DNA of 64,000 nucleotides from Microbulbifer sp. GL-2 (GCF_007183175.1 NZ_AP019807.1:1966001-2030000), one strand, 5' to 3'. Positions 1 to 9,026 are shown, numbered from the stretch's first letter. Notes: a model not told the origin generated them from the sequence alone. Made by a program: numbers and translations.

Positions 1-314
1 GCGACCCTGGGGCTGCGACTTCCCGGCGTTATAGGTTGGCCTTTGCTCAAAGGCTTCCACTGGTCCCCCTCTGCCAGGGCACGATAACGCGCCAGCTCCT
101 CACTGAGCAGGGCATATTGTCGACCATAGGGAGAGAAAGGATCGCTTCCAGATATGCTCTCATCCAGAGTGGTGTCACCACCTCTGTCAGGTGCAGCATT
201 TGCTGTTGAATATTCGAAACCAAATGTAATGGCTAGTGAGAGGGCCATAACCCCATTGCGCCATCTTACCTTTCGAGAGGTTTGTCTGTGAGGAGATAAG
301 TAGCCAACACCCAT
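1..314 (-). CDS. L,D-transpeptidase-like protein, N-terminal part only (cut by window edge)
   Basis: Only the first 104 codons lie in the window. The start is the ATG at 312-314, with AGGGG about 7 bases upstream. A basic stretch (residues 9-22) and a hydrophobic stretch ending near TANAAP look like a signal peptide or anchor. The segment ELARYRALAEGDQWKPL matches ELERLRKISASGRWRPI of the next gene upstream, so the two look like paralogs of the YcbB/LdtD family, which makes 3-3 cross-links in peptidoglycan. This copy reaches that segment within about 85 residues, so it lacks the long N-terminal domain and Ser/Arg-rich linker of its neighbour. The catalytic YkuD domain would lie outside the window, so function is inferred from the paralog. 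An internal ATG near 255 is the alternative start. Confidence 0.6.
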   Translation of the reverse strand, partial: MGVGYLSPHRQTSRKVRWRNGVMALSLAITFGFEYSTANAAPDRGGDTTLDESISGSDPFSPYGRQYALLSEELARYRALAEGDQWKPLSKGQPITPGSRSPRV

Positions 315-494
315 AAGTCACCCCTGTAAGCGAAGGAGGATCAATGGAACTGATCACTCTGCTCACATTGGTAACTTGTGACTGAGGAGCTCTAAATAAT
401 TTTGAGGAATGGGCGCCAGGGGCGACCATATAAAAAAGGTATACAGGGAATGCTTGGGGGAGGCTAAGGGCGACCAAGGGGTCGCCCTGTCTGT

Positions 495-2462
495 TCAAAA
501 TTGATTATCGCTTAGTCCGTCCTTTCCATAGATGTCCGGGCGGAAGTTCAGCTTGCCCTGACCATCCACCCAGGCTGTCCAATAGGTGATATACACCTTG
601 ACCTGTTGTCTCAGGTCCACCTCGGTGGTTTCCTCACCGATAGTGAGTTTATCGATACGCCACTGGTCCCAATCGCCTTGAGGACGCAACAGGGCTTCGG
701 CCAGGTGACGGGGCTTTTCCAGGCGAATACAACCGTGGCTGTAATCCCTGTCGGTGAGCGAGAAGAGCGTGCGCGCACGGGTATCATGCAGGTAGACATC
801 GTGCTTGTTGGGAATCTCAAATTTCACCCGTCCGAGTACGTTTTCCTCACCTCCCATTTGGCGCATCAGGTAGGACCCTGCACCGGCCGCCGAGAGATTC
901 CTGGCTGTGAGGGGCAAGTGTTCACCGCTGCCACTGACCACCCGGTATCCCATATTTTCCATACCGGCAGGGTTCTTACGTGCCTTGGGCAGGATTTCAT
1001 TGACCAGAATGCTGCGCGGCACAGTCCAGGTGGGATTGAATACTACCTTGCTGACGCGCGTAGTGATTTCCGGCGTTGCATGTTTCTTCTTGCCCACCAC
1101 AACGTTCATGGCCAGCTTCACCCGGTTGTTCTCTACATACTGGAGACGGTATGCGGGAATATTTACCTGGATAAAGCGCGCCCCAAGGTTGCCAGGCAGC
1201 TCTTCCCTGCGCTGAATATTCATCTCAACAATTTTTGCTCTTGCGGCAGGGGAGAGGTTGAGTCGCTTGCGTGTGCCACGGCCTACGATGCCATCGGGTT
1301 TGAGGCCGTGGCGTTTTTGGAAGCGCAGCACCGCTTCGTGCAGGCCGCGATCAAACCTGTTGGGGTCGCCACCGCCATAACTATAGCGACCATGATAATC
1401 ACCGTAGAGGGAGAGCATATCGCGCAGGCGGCTCACATGGGGGTGGCGTGCCCCCATGGTCATAACAGGGCCTGGAGGGATTGGGCGCCAGCGCCCACTG
1501 GCGGAGATTTTGCGAAGTCGTTCAAGCTCACTCCTCAAGGCATAAGCATCGCTGCCATAAGGATTGCTCTCCTCGAAATAAGGGCCCTCACTGTTTTTTG
1601 AGGGAGGCGCTGTCGCGCTGTCGCGGCTATTACCACTGCGGCCCTGATTGTAATAGACACGACTGCCATCACTCCTGGCCCCAGAACCACTCCCGCTGTT
1701 ATCCCGACTGGAGTTTAACCGCGAGCGGTTGTATTTGCGGGTAGAGCTAGAGGAGCCGGAGTAATTGCGGTCTCTGTCGGTATTGTAATCACGTGAGTAG
1801 TGGCGGCTGCGCGGGGTGCTGCCGTTAATTCGCGCCCGGTCATAGCCGCGAAAATGCTTGCGACCACGATGCTCATTGGACTCTCGCTGGGAGGGTTGGG
1901 CTACAGCAGCCATTCGAAAACCCTGGTTGTCACGAAGTACCGGAGTAATACCGCGGCGCGGACGGCTCTTGGGGCTGATCCTGTCAAGCTGGGTGTCCTG
2001 GGCATAGGAGACAAATGCATCGGTGAGCAGGATATCCAGGACTGCGGCCATTTGCAGTCGTTGGGGGGTGTCCCGAAGAGTGCGATCGAAATAACCCAAA
2101 TGGTAGCGGTAGTCCACCATACTGCTGGGATTCCCCGAACTGGCGGCGGTCAGTTGTTTGAGTAGATCGTTAGCGCTATCACTCAGGTTGTAGTTGTCAA
2201 ACCAAAGTAGGCGGTAACCGTTGCGCTGGTAGATTCTGCGCACTGCAGTGGGATTGAATATGGGGTCCTGGGCCGGCCACGCATCAGGGTTTTCCTCTAA
2301 CCAATGAACCAGGTGCGGGCGCACGGCGTTTTCTGGCAATACCGGTACCGTTTTCTGATTCGCGGCAAAAGCGTAATAGAGAATAGAGACACACAGTGTG
2401 CCGAGAGTCAGCAGGGGCAGAATGGATTTGCGTTTACGGTGCTCTGGGTTGAAATAAGACAT
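495..2462 (-). CDS. L,D-transpeptidase (YcbB/LdtD-like) with Ser/Arg/Asn-rich linker
   Basis: A 655-residue periplasmic enzyme predicted to form meso-DAP 3-3 cross-links in peptidoglycan. Residues 11-34 form a signal anchor. Residues 45-165 resemble the LdtD N-terminal domain (YQRNGYRLLWFD). Residues 337-402 are a peptidoglycan-binding domain (AVLRFQKRHGLKPDGIVG). Residues 428-595 are the YkuD catalytic domain with His559, His576 and Cys578 in SHGCIRLEKP. Residues 195-290 are an unusual low-complexity insert rich in Ser, Arg, Asn, Gly and Tyr, not usual for the family. The paralog 180 bases downstream on the same strand suggests a tandem duplication. The family call is firm; the role of the insert is unknown. 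Confidence 0.9.
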   Translation of the reverse strand: MSYFNPEHRKRKSILPLLTLGTLCVSILYYAFAANQKTVPVLPENAVRPHLVHWLEENPDAWPAQDPIFNPTAVRRIYQRNGYRLLWFDNYNLSDSANDLLKQLTAASSGNPSSMVDYRYHLGYFDRTLRDTPQRLQMAAVLDILLTDAFVSYAQDTQLDRISPKSRPRRGITPVLRDNQGFRMAAVAQPSQRESNEHRGRKHFRGYDRARINGSTPRSRHYSRDYNTDRDRNYSGSSSSTRKYNRSRLNSSRDNSGSGSGARSDGSRVYYNQGRSGNSRDSATAPPSKNSEGPYFEESNPYGSDAYALRSELERLRKISASGRWRPIPPGPVMTMGARHPHVSRLRDMLSLYGDYHGRYSYGGGDPNRFDRGLHEAVLRFQKRHGLKPDGIVGRGTRKRLNLSPAARAKIVEMNIQRREELPGNLGARFIQVNIPAYRLQYVENNRVKLAMNVVVGKKKHATPEITTRVSKVVFNPTWTVPRSILVNEILPKARKNPAGMENMGYRVVSGSGEHLPLTARNLSAAGAGSYLMRQMGGEENVLGRVKFEIPNKHDVYLHDTRARTLFSLTDRDYSHGCIRLEKPRHLAEALLRPQGDWDQWRIDKLTIGEETTEVDLRQQVKVYITYWTAWVDGQGKLNFRPDIYGKDGLSDNQF

Positions 2463-2897
2463 GGTACCTCAGCGATACAGCAGGGGCCCGGAGTTGTCTT
2501 GTGGATAATGCCGGGCGCCAGATCGTTCATACCTTCCCAACCTGTAGCGAGCCCATCCAGAAACTGTTTGGTGTCCAGCGTTGACTCGCATTTGTCATGC
2601 GTCCCGCGTGACTTCCTTTTTTACTTAGACTGTATTGGCGCCGCGCTTGCGCGAATATCAACCAATTTCAGCCTGTGAAAGTAAGTATGGCAACAATTGC
2701 AGAATTTGCTTGGCGTTTCTTTCTCTTCAGATTAGGAGGCAAGGAAAAAAGCGCCTCTGCACCGATCGAGCTATTAAATATGTACTCTTTTGGGGGAGAT
2801 TATTTGATTAAGAGGTGGATGCTTGTGCGAAAAGATACGGCTAACCAGGCTGGGAAAAGCTGACTAAGTCACAGTTTTTCATGGGGTTTTAGTTGTT
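2463..2897. other. Intergenic region upstream of ldt
   Basis: The 435 bases between the ldt start and the end of the NRDE gene hold no gene I can support. An 11-bp palindrome TGACTAAGTCA lies at 2861-2871, followed by a short T run. A GC-rich self-complementary patch lies around 2638-2655. A 62-codon open frame on the plus strand (2675-2863) has no recognisable domain and is not called. Confidence 0.5.
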
Positions 2898-3728
2898 TTA
2901 GACTGGTGGAAGGCTGAGATGACGCAGCGGTCCCTGTGGCTTGCCCTCCACGAATGTCTGCTCCCATAGTTGGCTGAAACCATATCGATTAATGGCGATC
3001 AGTGTACTGGCTCGAGTGCCATAGCCTCCATTCGTGTCATTTAAAGCAACACCAGTTGGCAGGAGTTTCTCCCTGCGGTCTATCTGCACGAAAATTGGCG
3101 ACAAGGCCCTTTCGAGAGGCAGACCAATTCCTGTGTGGGGGAGAGTTGAGTCGGTAGCCCTCTGTCTGTCCTGAAGCAGGTTTAGGGCGGGCCTTACAAA
3201 GTTTCCCTCGCTGATTGGCCCTTTTATATTTTGCACAATTCGGTCCAGCCCTGTTTTCCCATTTTCGACCTTGGGCCAGGGGGCATCTGGAGCCCCGTTG
3301 GAAATGCCGTGAATACCGGCTGTAAATAAAAAGGGGCTATGGCGATTGCCCGCACAAGCGAGTGAATGCTCCGCTTTAAGGTCAAATAGCAGAGCGTTAA
3401 AACCGCGATAGCTGGGCCCTTGGAGTTCCCTGGCAAATTGTTCGGGGGTTCTGTTATCGATCAGAAAATTGACTGGAATTTCCCCGCGGGATAGCGCTTG
3501 TTCGGGTTCGGATCTGCCGGGTTCTCGGATATTGGTTACCGCGGCGACCCTCCCAGGGGAAATACCTGCCCAGGTGCCCCCAGCTTCTAAGTCGCGCCCG
3601 GCAACCAGGCATTTCGTTGGCCAAAGCGCTGCCGCTGCCGTGGGGCGAGCGTAGAACTCATCCCGGTTGGCAATTAATAGCAGTGGATAATCGGGGTGGC
3701 AGCGATAGGCAAACAGCAGCAGGCACAT
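2898..3728 (-). CDS. NRDE family protein (TANGO2-like)
   Basis: A 276-residue protein beginning MCLLLFAY with the family motif ANRDE at residues 20-24, followed by FYARPTAAA; length is typical of the NRDE/TANGO2 family. Conserved family patches are visible: AGRDLEAGGTWAGI, VAAVTNIREPG, and the late YGTRASTLI. The eukaryotic relative is linked to lipid and haem homeostasis, and the bacterial role is not established, so no reaction is proposed. It is a single gene, divergent from lgt with about 95 bases between the starts. Confidence 0.85.
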   Translation of the reverse strand: MCLLLFAYRCHPDYPLLLIANRDEFYARPTAAAALWPTKCLVAGRDLEAGGTWAGISPGRVAAVTNIREPGRSEPEQALSRGEIPVNFLIDNRTPEQFARELQGPSYRGFNALLFDLKAEHSLACAGNRHSPFLFTAGIHGISNGAPDAPWPKVENGKTGLDRIVQNIKGPISEGNFVRPALNLLQDRQRATDSTLPHTGIGLPLERALSPIFVQIDRREKLLPTGVALNDTNGGYGTRASTLIAINRYGFSQLWEQTFVEGKPQGPLRHLSLPPV

Positions 3729-3823
3729 AGCGGTTTCCTGAAGGGTGGGGAAAGGCGCGCCCCTTTCGCTAAAGGGTGCTTTGCGACCATAATACGCCCT
3801 TAGCCAACAATCTCGATTCCCCC

Positions 3824-4675
3824 ATGCTGACTTATCCAGAAATAGACCCGGTGGCCATTGCTATTGGCCCCTTAAAAGTACATTGGTACGGGCTGATGTA
3901 CCTGTTCGGCTTTATTGGCGCCTGGTGGTTGGCGTTGCGGCGCAGTACCAAGTCATGGTCGCCAGTGATCAAGTCCGAAGTCGAGGATCTGATTCTCTAC
4001 TGCGCCATTGGCGTGGTTGTTGGCGGGCGGCTCGGCTACATGTTTTTCTACAATCTGCCGCAACTGATTGAAAACCCGCTATCCCTGCTCAAAGTTTGGG
4101 AAGGTGGTATGAGTTTCCACGGTGGGCTGGTCGGAGTAATGCTGGCCACTGTCCTCTATGCCCGGAAAATAGGTACGACCTTCCCGGCTTTGATCGATTT
4201 TGTTGCTCCCCTGGTGCCCATTGGCTTGGGGCTGGGCCGACTGGGTAACTTTATCGGCCAGGAACTCTGGGGCCGGCCGACTGAAGGCCCCTGGGGCATG
4301 GTATTTCCCAAAGACCCTGAACTACTGGCCAGGCACCCCTCACAGCTGTACCAGGCCTTTCTGGAGGGGCTGGTGCTCTTCGCGGTGCTCTGGTGGTTTT
4401 CCAGTAAACCGCGCCCACGCCTTGCGGTAGGCGGCATGTTTGTCTTGCTCTATGGTGTATTCCGCTTCTTGGTGGAGTTTGTGCGGGAGCCGGATGGTCA
4501 TATAGGCTTCGATCTATTTGGCTGGATGACCCGAGGGCAGCTGTTGAGTCTGCCGATGATTGTAGCCGGTATCACTCTACTGGTGTGGAGTTATCGCACC
4601 CAACCGTTACCAGTGGGGCGCGGTGGAAAAGATGGCAATAAAGAGACGCGTTCCCAAGCTAATGGCGGAGCATAG
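3824..4675 (+). CDS. lgt: Prolipoprotein diacylglyceryl transferase
   Basis: Lgt moves diacylglycerol from phosphatidylglycerol to the lipobox cysteine of prolipoproteins, the first step of lipoprotein maturation in the inner membrane. The 283-residue product has several membrane helices. It carries HWYGLMYLFGF near the N-terminus, GGMSFHGGLVG in the middle, the Lgt signature GRLGNFIGQELWGR, and RFLVEFVREPD near the C-terminus. The ATG at 3824 is chosen because it aligns with other Lgt starts (MLTYPEIDPV); an in-frame GTG at 3776 would add 16 unlikely residues, although no strong ribosome binding site precedes 3824. It is followed 6 bases later by thyA, a very common pairing. Confidence 0.96.
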   Translation: MLTYPEIDPVAIAIGPLKVHWYGLMYLFGFIGAWWLALRRSTKSWSPVIKSEVEDLILYCAIGVVVGGRLGYMFFYNLPQLIENPLSLLKVWEGGMSFHGGLVGVMLATVLYARKIGTTFPALIDFVAPLVPIGLGLGRLGNFIGQELWGRPTEGPWGMVFPKDPELLARHPSQLYQAFLEGLVLFAVLWWFSSKPRPRLAVGGMFVLLYGVFRFLVEFVREPDGHIGFDLFGWMTRGQLLSLPMIVAGITLLVWSYRTQPLPVGRGGKDGNKETRSQANGGA

Positions 4676-4681
4676 CAATAG

Positions 4682-5515
4682 ATGAAGCAGTACCTCGATC
4701 TAATGCGCCATGTGCGCGACAACGGCACTGAAAAAGGTGACCGCACGGGCACCGGCACCCTGAGTGTTTTTGGCTACCAAATGCGCTTTGATCTCGCGAG
4801 AGGTTTTCCGCTAATTACTACGAAAAAGTGTCACTTGCGCTCGATTGTCCACGAACTACTGTGGTTTTTGCAGGGGGATACCAATATCCGCTACCTACAG
4901 GAAAATAAGGTAAGGATCTGGGATGAGTGGGCTGCAGAGGACGGTGATTTGGGCCCGGTATACGGCCACCAGTGGCGCTCCTGGCCGACACCGGATGGTC
5001 GTCAAATCGATCAGATTGAACAGTTAGTGGAGCAGCTGAAAACCCGCCCCGATTCCCGCCGCTTGATAGTCAGTGCCTGGAATCCTGCTGACCTTCCCGA
5101 TGAGGGCGTCTCTCCTGCAAATAATGCCCGTCAGGGTCGTATGGCGCTCGCGCCTTGCCACGCGTTGTTCCAGTTCTATGTGGCGGATGGCAAGCTGTCC
5201 TGTCAGCTGTACCAGCGTAGTGCGGATATTTTCCTTGGCGTGCCCTTCAATATCGCCTCCTACAGCCTGCTGACCCTTATGCTGGCTCAGGTTTGTGGTC
5301 TGCAACCCGGAGAGTTTATCCACACCTTTGGCGATGCCCATCTCTACTCTAACCACTTGGAGCAGGTGGAGCAGCAATTGCAGCGGGAGCCGCTGCCTCT
5401 GCCAGAAATGCACCTCAACCCCGAAGTGCAAGATCTGTTCGCCTTCCGCTATGAGGACTTCGAGCTGAAAAACTATGAAGCCTATTCGCATATACCGGCA
5501 CCGGTTGCGGTTTAA
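4682..5515 (+). CDS. thyA: Thymidylate synthase
   Basis: ThyA methylates dUMP to dTMP using methylene-tetrahydrofolate, which becomes dihydrofolate. All main blocks are present: GDRTGTGTLSVFG, FPLITTKKCHLRSI, ELLWFLQGDTNI, GPVYGHQWRSW, the catalytic cysteine in LAPCHALFQFYV, and RSADIFLGVPFNIASY. The 277-residue protein has a short insert (PDEGVSPANNARQGR) just before the catalytic loop compared with the 264-residue E. coli enzyme. It sits between lgt and folA, and folA recycles its dihydrofolate product, so the trio is probably co-transcribed. Confidence 0.97.
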   Translation: MKQYLDLMRHVRDNGTEKGDRTGTGTLSVFGYQMRFDLARGFPLITTKKCHLRSIVHELLWFLQGDTNIRYLQENKVRIWDEWAAEDGDLGPVYGHQWRSWPTPDGRQIDQIEQLVEQLKTRPDSRRLIVSAWNPADLPDEGVSPANNARQGRMALAPCHALFQFYVADGKLSCQLYQRSADIFLGVPFNIASYSLLTLMLAQVCGLQPGEFIHTFGDAHLYSNHLEQVEQQLQREPLPLPEMHLNPEVQDLFAFRYEDFELKNYEAYSHIPAPVAV

Positions 5516-5527
5516 GGGGAGAGTGGA

Positions 5528-6037
5528 GTGGAAATATCTATCGCCCTGATTGCGGCTATAGCGCGCAATGGTGCTATTGGCAAAGGCAATGAGTTGCCCT
5601 GGCGCATTTCCGGTGACCTGCAATTCTTCAAGCGCACCACCATGGGCAAGCCCGTGGTAATGGGCCGCAAGACTTATGAATCCATTGGCCGGCCTTTACC
5701 GGGCCGGACCAATATCGTGATCACCCGTAACAGTAACTGGACTGCCGGGGGCGTCGAGGTGGTGGAGTCGCTGGAGGCTGCCTTGGACCTTGCTCGCGAG
5801 CGCGCTTTGGCGGTCGGTGCGACCGAGCTGATGGTGATCGGTGGAGCACAGATCTATCGCCAGGCGCTGCCGCTGGCTGCTCGGCTCTACGTTACTGAGG
5901 TGGGTGCTGAGGTTGAAGGGGACGCCTTCTTCCCAAAGATTGATGACTCGTGGGTCGAAGTGGTGCGGGAGTGTTACCCAGCCTCAGACAAGAATGAGTA
6001 CAACTACGCTTTAGTTCAGTACGACAGATTTAAATAA
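5528..6037 (+). CDS. folA: Dihydrofolate reductase
   Basis: FolA reduces dihydrofolate to tetrahydrofolate with NADPH. The 169-residue product shows the family blocks IALIAAIARNGAIGKGNELPW, the FKRTTMGKPVVMGRKTYESIG region, LPGRTNIVITR and VIGGAQIYRQALP. It uses a GTG start 12 bases after the thyA stop, preceded by GGGGAGAG, which fits translation within one operon. Nothing unusual is seen. Confidence 0.97.
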   Translation: MEISIALIAAIARNGAIGKGNELPWRISGDLQFFKRTTMGKPVVMGRKTYESIGRPLPGRTNIVITRNSNWTAGGVEVVESLEAALDLARERALAVGATELMVIGGAQIYRQALPLAARLYVTEVGAEVEGDAFFPKIDDSWVEVVRECYPASDKNEYNYALVQYDRFK

Positions 6038-6044
6038 AAACAAT

Positions 6045-6073
6045 TTGATTAAAACTTAACCAATCTGTTAAAT
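6045..6073 (+). promoter_or_regulatory. Candidate sigma-70 promoter for the TonB2-type operon
   Basis: TTGATT (6045-6050) and TTAAAT (6068-6073) are separated by 17 bases, giving a plausible -35/-10 pair just after the folA stop. The leader to the first start codon would be about 245 bases. It contains an imperfect tandem repeat (ACCCGGTTTTGTT then ACCCGGTTGTT, about 6121-6145) and the perfect inverted repeat ATTTGA-ATAA-TCAAAT (about 6182-6197). No clear Fur box was seen. Confidence 0.4.
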
Positions 6074-6324
6074 TCTACGACAGCTTACAAAGGAAACGCC
6101 GCCGTCAATGTGTGCAAGCGACCCGGTTTTGTTACCCGGTTGTTACCTTGCTACCCATGCGGACCGATGCTGACAATCGGCATTTGAATAATCAAATCGG
6201 CTGTTTACAATGTGCGGCTCTTAGCTGTCTTCTAACCAATGTTTTTAAAACAAAAGGACACCGCGTTGTAGCAGCTAACTCATCGCGACCATGTTGTGAA
6301 ATATTGAACCCACTGGGGGGTCTA

Positions 6325-7107
6325 ATGAAAACCAAGCGATTCATGGCTGTGGCGCTGACCACTGCGTTGTCTGCCGGCGCGCTCTACGGCAGCATAGCCA
6401 CTGCGGATACTCTCGATAACGTACTCGCCGTCGGCCAGCAGAAAACCACTGCGGCCCAGGCATCGCAAAAGCGCATCGACAAGATTGCCGAAGAAACCAG
6501 CAGCCTGCTGCAGGACTTCAAGGTGGTCAATAAAGAAATCGATGGTCTGCGCGTATACAACCGTCAGCTGGAAAAGCAGTTGGCCAACCAGCTTCAAGTG
6601 ATCAACGAGCTGGATGAGTCCATCGCCAATGTCACTGTAATTGAACGTCAGATCCAGCCGCTGATCCTGCGCATGCTGGAAGGCCTGGAACAGTTCATCG
6701 AACTGGATGCCCCGTTCAAGCTGGACGAGCGCATGGCTAACCTCGAAGGCGTAAAGAACAATATGGACCGTTCCGATATCACCGTTGCGGAGAAATTCCG
6801 CCAGGTGTTGGAGCTGTACAACTTCGAAGCGGAATACGCACGTAAGATCGACACTTACGGTGATTCCCTGAACGTAAATGGCCAGGAGCGCGAAGTAAAC
6901 GTGCTGCAGATTGGTCGTATCGCTCTGCTGGCCCAGACTACCGACTCTGAAATCTCCCTCGCCTATGACAAAGGCCAGAAAGCCTGGGTGGAAATCGATG
7001 CTGGCGAATACCGCCGCGCCCTCATGAGTGGTCTGAAAATCGCCAAGAAACAGGCCACTATCGACATCATGACCATGCCGATCCCGGCTCCGGAGGCAGC
7101 GCAATGA
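6325..7107 (+). CDS. DUF3450 family periplasmic protein, first gene of TonB2-type operon
   Basis: A 260-residue exported protein: a signal peptide over residues 1-26 (cleavage near ATA-DT) and then a long, mostly helical, coiled-coil-like region rich in Gln, Glu and Lys. DUF3450 proteins are known as the first gene of TonB2-type clusters in Vibrio and Alteromonas relatives, which is the context here. The biochemical role is not known. The ATG at 6325 is chosen because it follows a GGGGGG Shine-Dalgarno-like run and opens a proper signal peptide; the frame stays open upstream to 6112 without a plausible start. Its stop overlaps the next start by four bases (ATGA). Confidence 0.88.
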   Translation: MKTKRFMAVALTTALSAGALYGSIATADTLDNVLAVGQQKTTAAQASQKRIDKIAEETSSLLQDFKVVNKEIDGLRVYNRQLEKQLANQLQVINELDESIANVTVIERQIQPLILRMLEGLEQFIELDAPFKLDERMANLEGVKNNMDRSDITVAEKFRQVLELYNFEAEYARKIDTYGDSLNVNGQEREVNVLQIGRIALLAQTTDSEISLAYDKGQKAWVEIDAGEYRRALMSGLKIAKKQATIDIMTMPIPAPEAAQ

Positions 7108-8474
7108 AATCCTCTATCGCCAAACGCGTATTAGTTGCAGCAGCGGCTGGCCTGCTCAGTTTCTCTGCTGTTGCCCAAGAGAAGGCAACTTCCCTCGACG
7201 ACCTGCTGAGCAAGGTTAGGCAATCCAAGATTGCTGAATCCAAAGAGCACAAGCAGCGTGAAGCAGAGTTCCGTCGCCAGAAGTCCAATCAGCAATCCCT
7301 GCTGAAAAAGGCCAAAGACACTCGCACTGCTGAAGAGAAGCGCTCTGCTGAACTGGAAAAGAAATACCAGGAGCAGGAAGTTGCTGTAGACCAGAAGCGT
7401 CAGCAGCTGGACGAGCGTATGGGTTCTTTGAAAGAACTGTTCGGCCATATGTCCTCTACTGCCGCAGACTTGCGTGCGAGCGTCGGTTCCTCCCTGGTTT
7501 CCGCTCAATACCCTGGTCGTACAGAGTTTATCGATAGCCTGCTGGCTAAAATGAACACCGCTACTCAGCTGCCGACTATCGAGGAAATTGAACGCCTGTG
7601 GTTTGAAATTCAGCGCGAAACTGTTGAATCTGGCAAGGTTGTTAAGTTCAACGCAACTGTGATCAAGCCCAGTGGCGAACAGGCTCAACAGGAAGTTGTA
7701 CGTGTTGGTAACTTCAACCTGGTTTCCAACGGCAAATACCTGGAAATGAACAATGCCTACAAAATGGCTGAGCTGATTCGTCAGCCGGATGCCAAGTTCC
7801 AGGGCATGGCAGATAGCCTGCAGGCTTCTACTGCTGGCTTCAGTGCTTTCGGTGTAGACCCGACTGGTCCTACTGGTGGTTCTTACCTGAAAGCCATGAT
7901 CAACAGCCCGGATATCGTTGAGCGCTGGCACCAGGGTGACATCGTGGGTTACATCATCACTGCTGTTGGTGTATTTGCGATGCTGCTGGCCATCTTCCGC
8001 CTGATCGTGTTGACCGGTATTAGTGCAAAAGTTAGTGCACAGCTGCGTTCTTCTACCCCGAACACCAATAACCCACTGGGCCGTGTACTGGCTGTTGCGG
8101 AAGAGAACAAAGGTGTCGACGGCGAGACTCTCGAGCTGAAGATGGAAGAAGCTGTGTTGAAAGAGCGCCCGGCGATCGAGTCCGGCCTCAACCTGCTGAA
8201 GATCATCGCGATGGTTGCACCGCTGCTGGGCCTGCTGGGTACCGTTACCGGTATGATCGTAACCTTCCAGGCGATCACTATCTTCGGTGCTGGTGATCCG
8301 AGAGCAATGGCTGGCGGTATCTCCTCTGCATTGATTACCACTGTATTGGGTCTGTGCGTTGCTATTCCGACTGTACTGATGCACACCATCGTAAATGCCC
8401 GAGCCAAGCGCGTCCTGCATATTCTTGAAGAGCAGAGTGCTGGTATCGTGGCAGAAAACGCCGAGCGCAAATAA
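7104..8474 (+). CDS. TtpC-like MotA/TolQ/ExbB proton-channel family protein
   Basis: A 456-residue inner-membrane protein with a signal peptide (cleavage near AVAQ), a charged coiled-coil periplasmic domain (about residues 30-115), a globular periplasmic part, and a C-terminal MotA/TolQ/ExbB channel domain. The membrane segments are at about residues 280-300, 365-390 and 410-430; the signature APLLGLLGTVTGMI is seen. This two-part build is that of TtpC, the extra ExbB-like protein needed by Vibrio TonB2 systems. It probably works with the smaller ExbB encoded 14 bases downstream. A long open frame on the opposite strand is taken as a codon-bias shadow. Confidence 0.9.
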   Translation: MKSSIAKRVLVAAAAGLLSFSAVAQEKATSLDDLLSKVRQSKIAESKEHKQREAEFRRQKSNQQSLLKKAKDTRTAEEKRSAELEKKYQEQEVAVDQKRQQLDERMGSLKELFGHMSSTAADLRASVGSSLVSAQYPGRTEFIDSLLAKMNTATQLPTIEEIERLWFEIQRETVESGKVVKFNATVIKPSGEQAQQEVVRVGNFNLVSNGKYLEMNNAYKMAELIRQPDAKFQGMADSLQASTAGFSAFGVDPTGPTGGSYLKAMINSPDIVERWHQGDIVGYIITAVGVFAMLLAIFRLIVLTGISAKVSAQLRSSTPNTNNPLGRVLAVAEENKGVDGETLELKMEEAVLKERPAIESGLNLLKIIAMVAPLLGLLGTVTGMIVTFQAITIFGAGDPRAMAGGISSALITTVLGLCVAIPTVLMHTIVNARAKRVLHILEEQSAGIVAENAERK

Positions 8475-8488
8475 GAGGAGGCGGCAAC

Positions 8489-9016
8489 ATGCACGCATTT
8501 ATCGACGCATGGGCCGCCGTCAACGCCTTTATGGCGTCGGGCGGGCCAGTACTGTTCCTGATCGCCGGCCTGACCTTCTTTATGTGGACGCTGATTTTTG
8601 AGCGGGTCTTCTATTTCAATAAAGCATTGAAAGAGGATGTTCAGGGTGCGGTAAACCAGTGGGAGGGGCGTAGTGAACGCAACTCCTGGGGTTCCCACCA
8701 GATCCGCTACGCGATGATCTCCCGGGTATCCGAGAAAATTCAGGACAATATGGACATGATCCAGGCCTGTGTTGCCCTTGCTCCCCTGTTTGGGTTGCTG
8801 GGCACGGTCTGGGGCATGATCAATGTGTTCGATGTTCTCGCGATTACAGGTGGTGGTGACGCCAAGCAGATGGCCAGTGGTGTATCCATGGCAACTATCC
8901 CGACGATGGCGGGTATGGTTGCGGCCCTCTCAGGTGTTTTTGCCAATACCTACCTTGCCCGTAAGGCAGAGCGTGAAACTCAGCTGCTGGAAGACCATCT
9001 GACGATGGACCACTAA
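8489..9016 (+). CDS. exbB: ExbB-type biopolymer transport protein (TonB2 system)
   Basis: A 175-residue ExbB/TolQ family proton-channel subunit with three membrane helices. The conserved block ACVALAPLFGLLGTVWGM is followed by VSMATIPTMAGMVAALSG. With ExbD it uses the proton-motive force to energise TonB. The start follows GAGGAGGCGG. It lies between the TtpC-like gene and exbD, as in other TonB2 operons. The gap to exbD (115 bases) is the largest in the operon. Confidence 0.92.
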   Translation: MHAFIDAWAAVNAFMASGGPVLFLIAGLTFFMWTLIFERVFYFNKALKEDVQGAVNQWEGRSERNSWGSHQIRYAMISRVSEKIQDNMDMIQACVALAPLFGLLGTVWGMINVFDVLAITGGGDAKQMASGVSMATIPTMAGMVAALSGVFANTYLARKAERETQLLEDHLTMDH

Positions 9017-9026
9017 GCACACATAA

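Noticed and set aside
606..1601. A 331-codon plus-strand frame inside the ldt gene
   Set aside because: It lies opposite the clear peptidoglycan-binding and YkuD domains and has no recognisable motif or ribosome binding site.
2675..2863. A 62-codon frame between ldt and the NRDE gene
   Set aside because: It starts with GTG without a good ribosome binding site and shows no domain or signal peptide. It cannot be excluded as a small gene but is not supported.
7131..8498. A 455-codon open frame antisense to the TtpC-like gene
   Set aside because: It covers almost exactly the real gene in the opposite direction, is rich in His, Cys and Gln without any domain, and is explained by codon bias of the sense gene.
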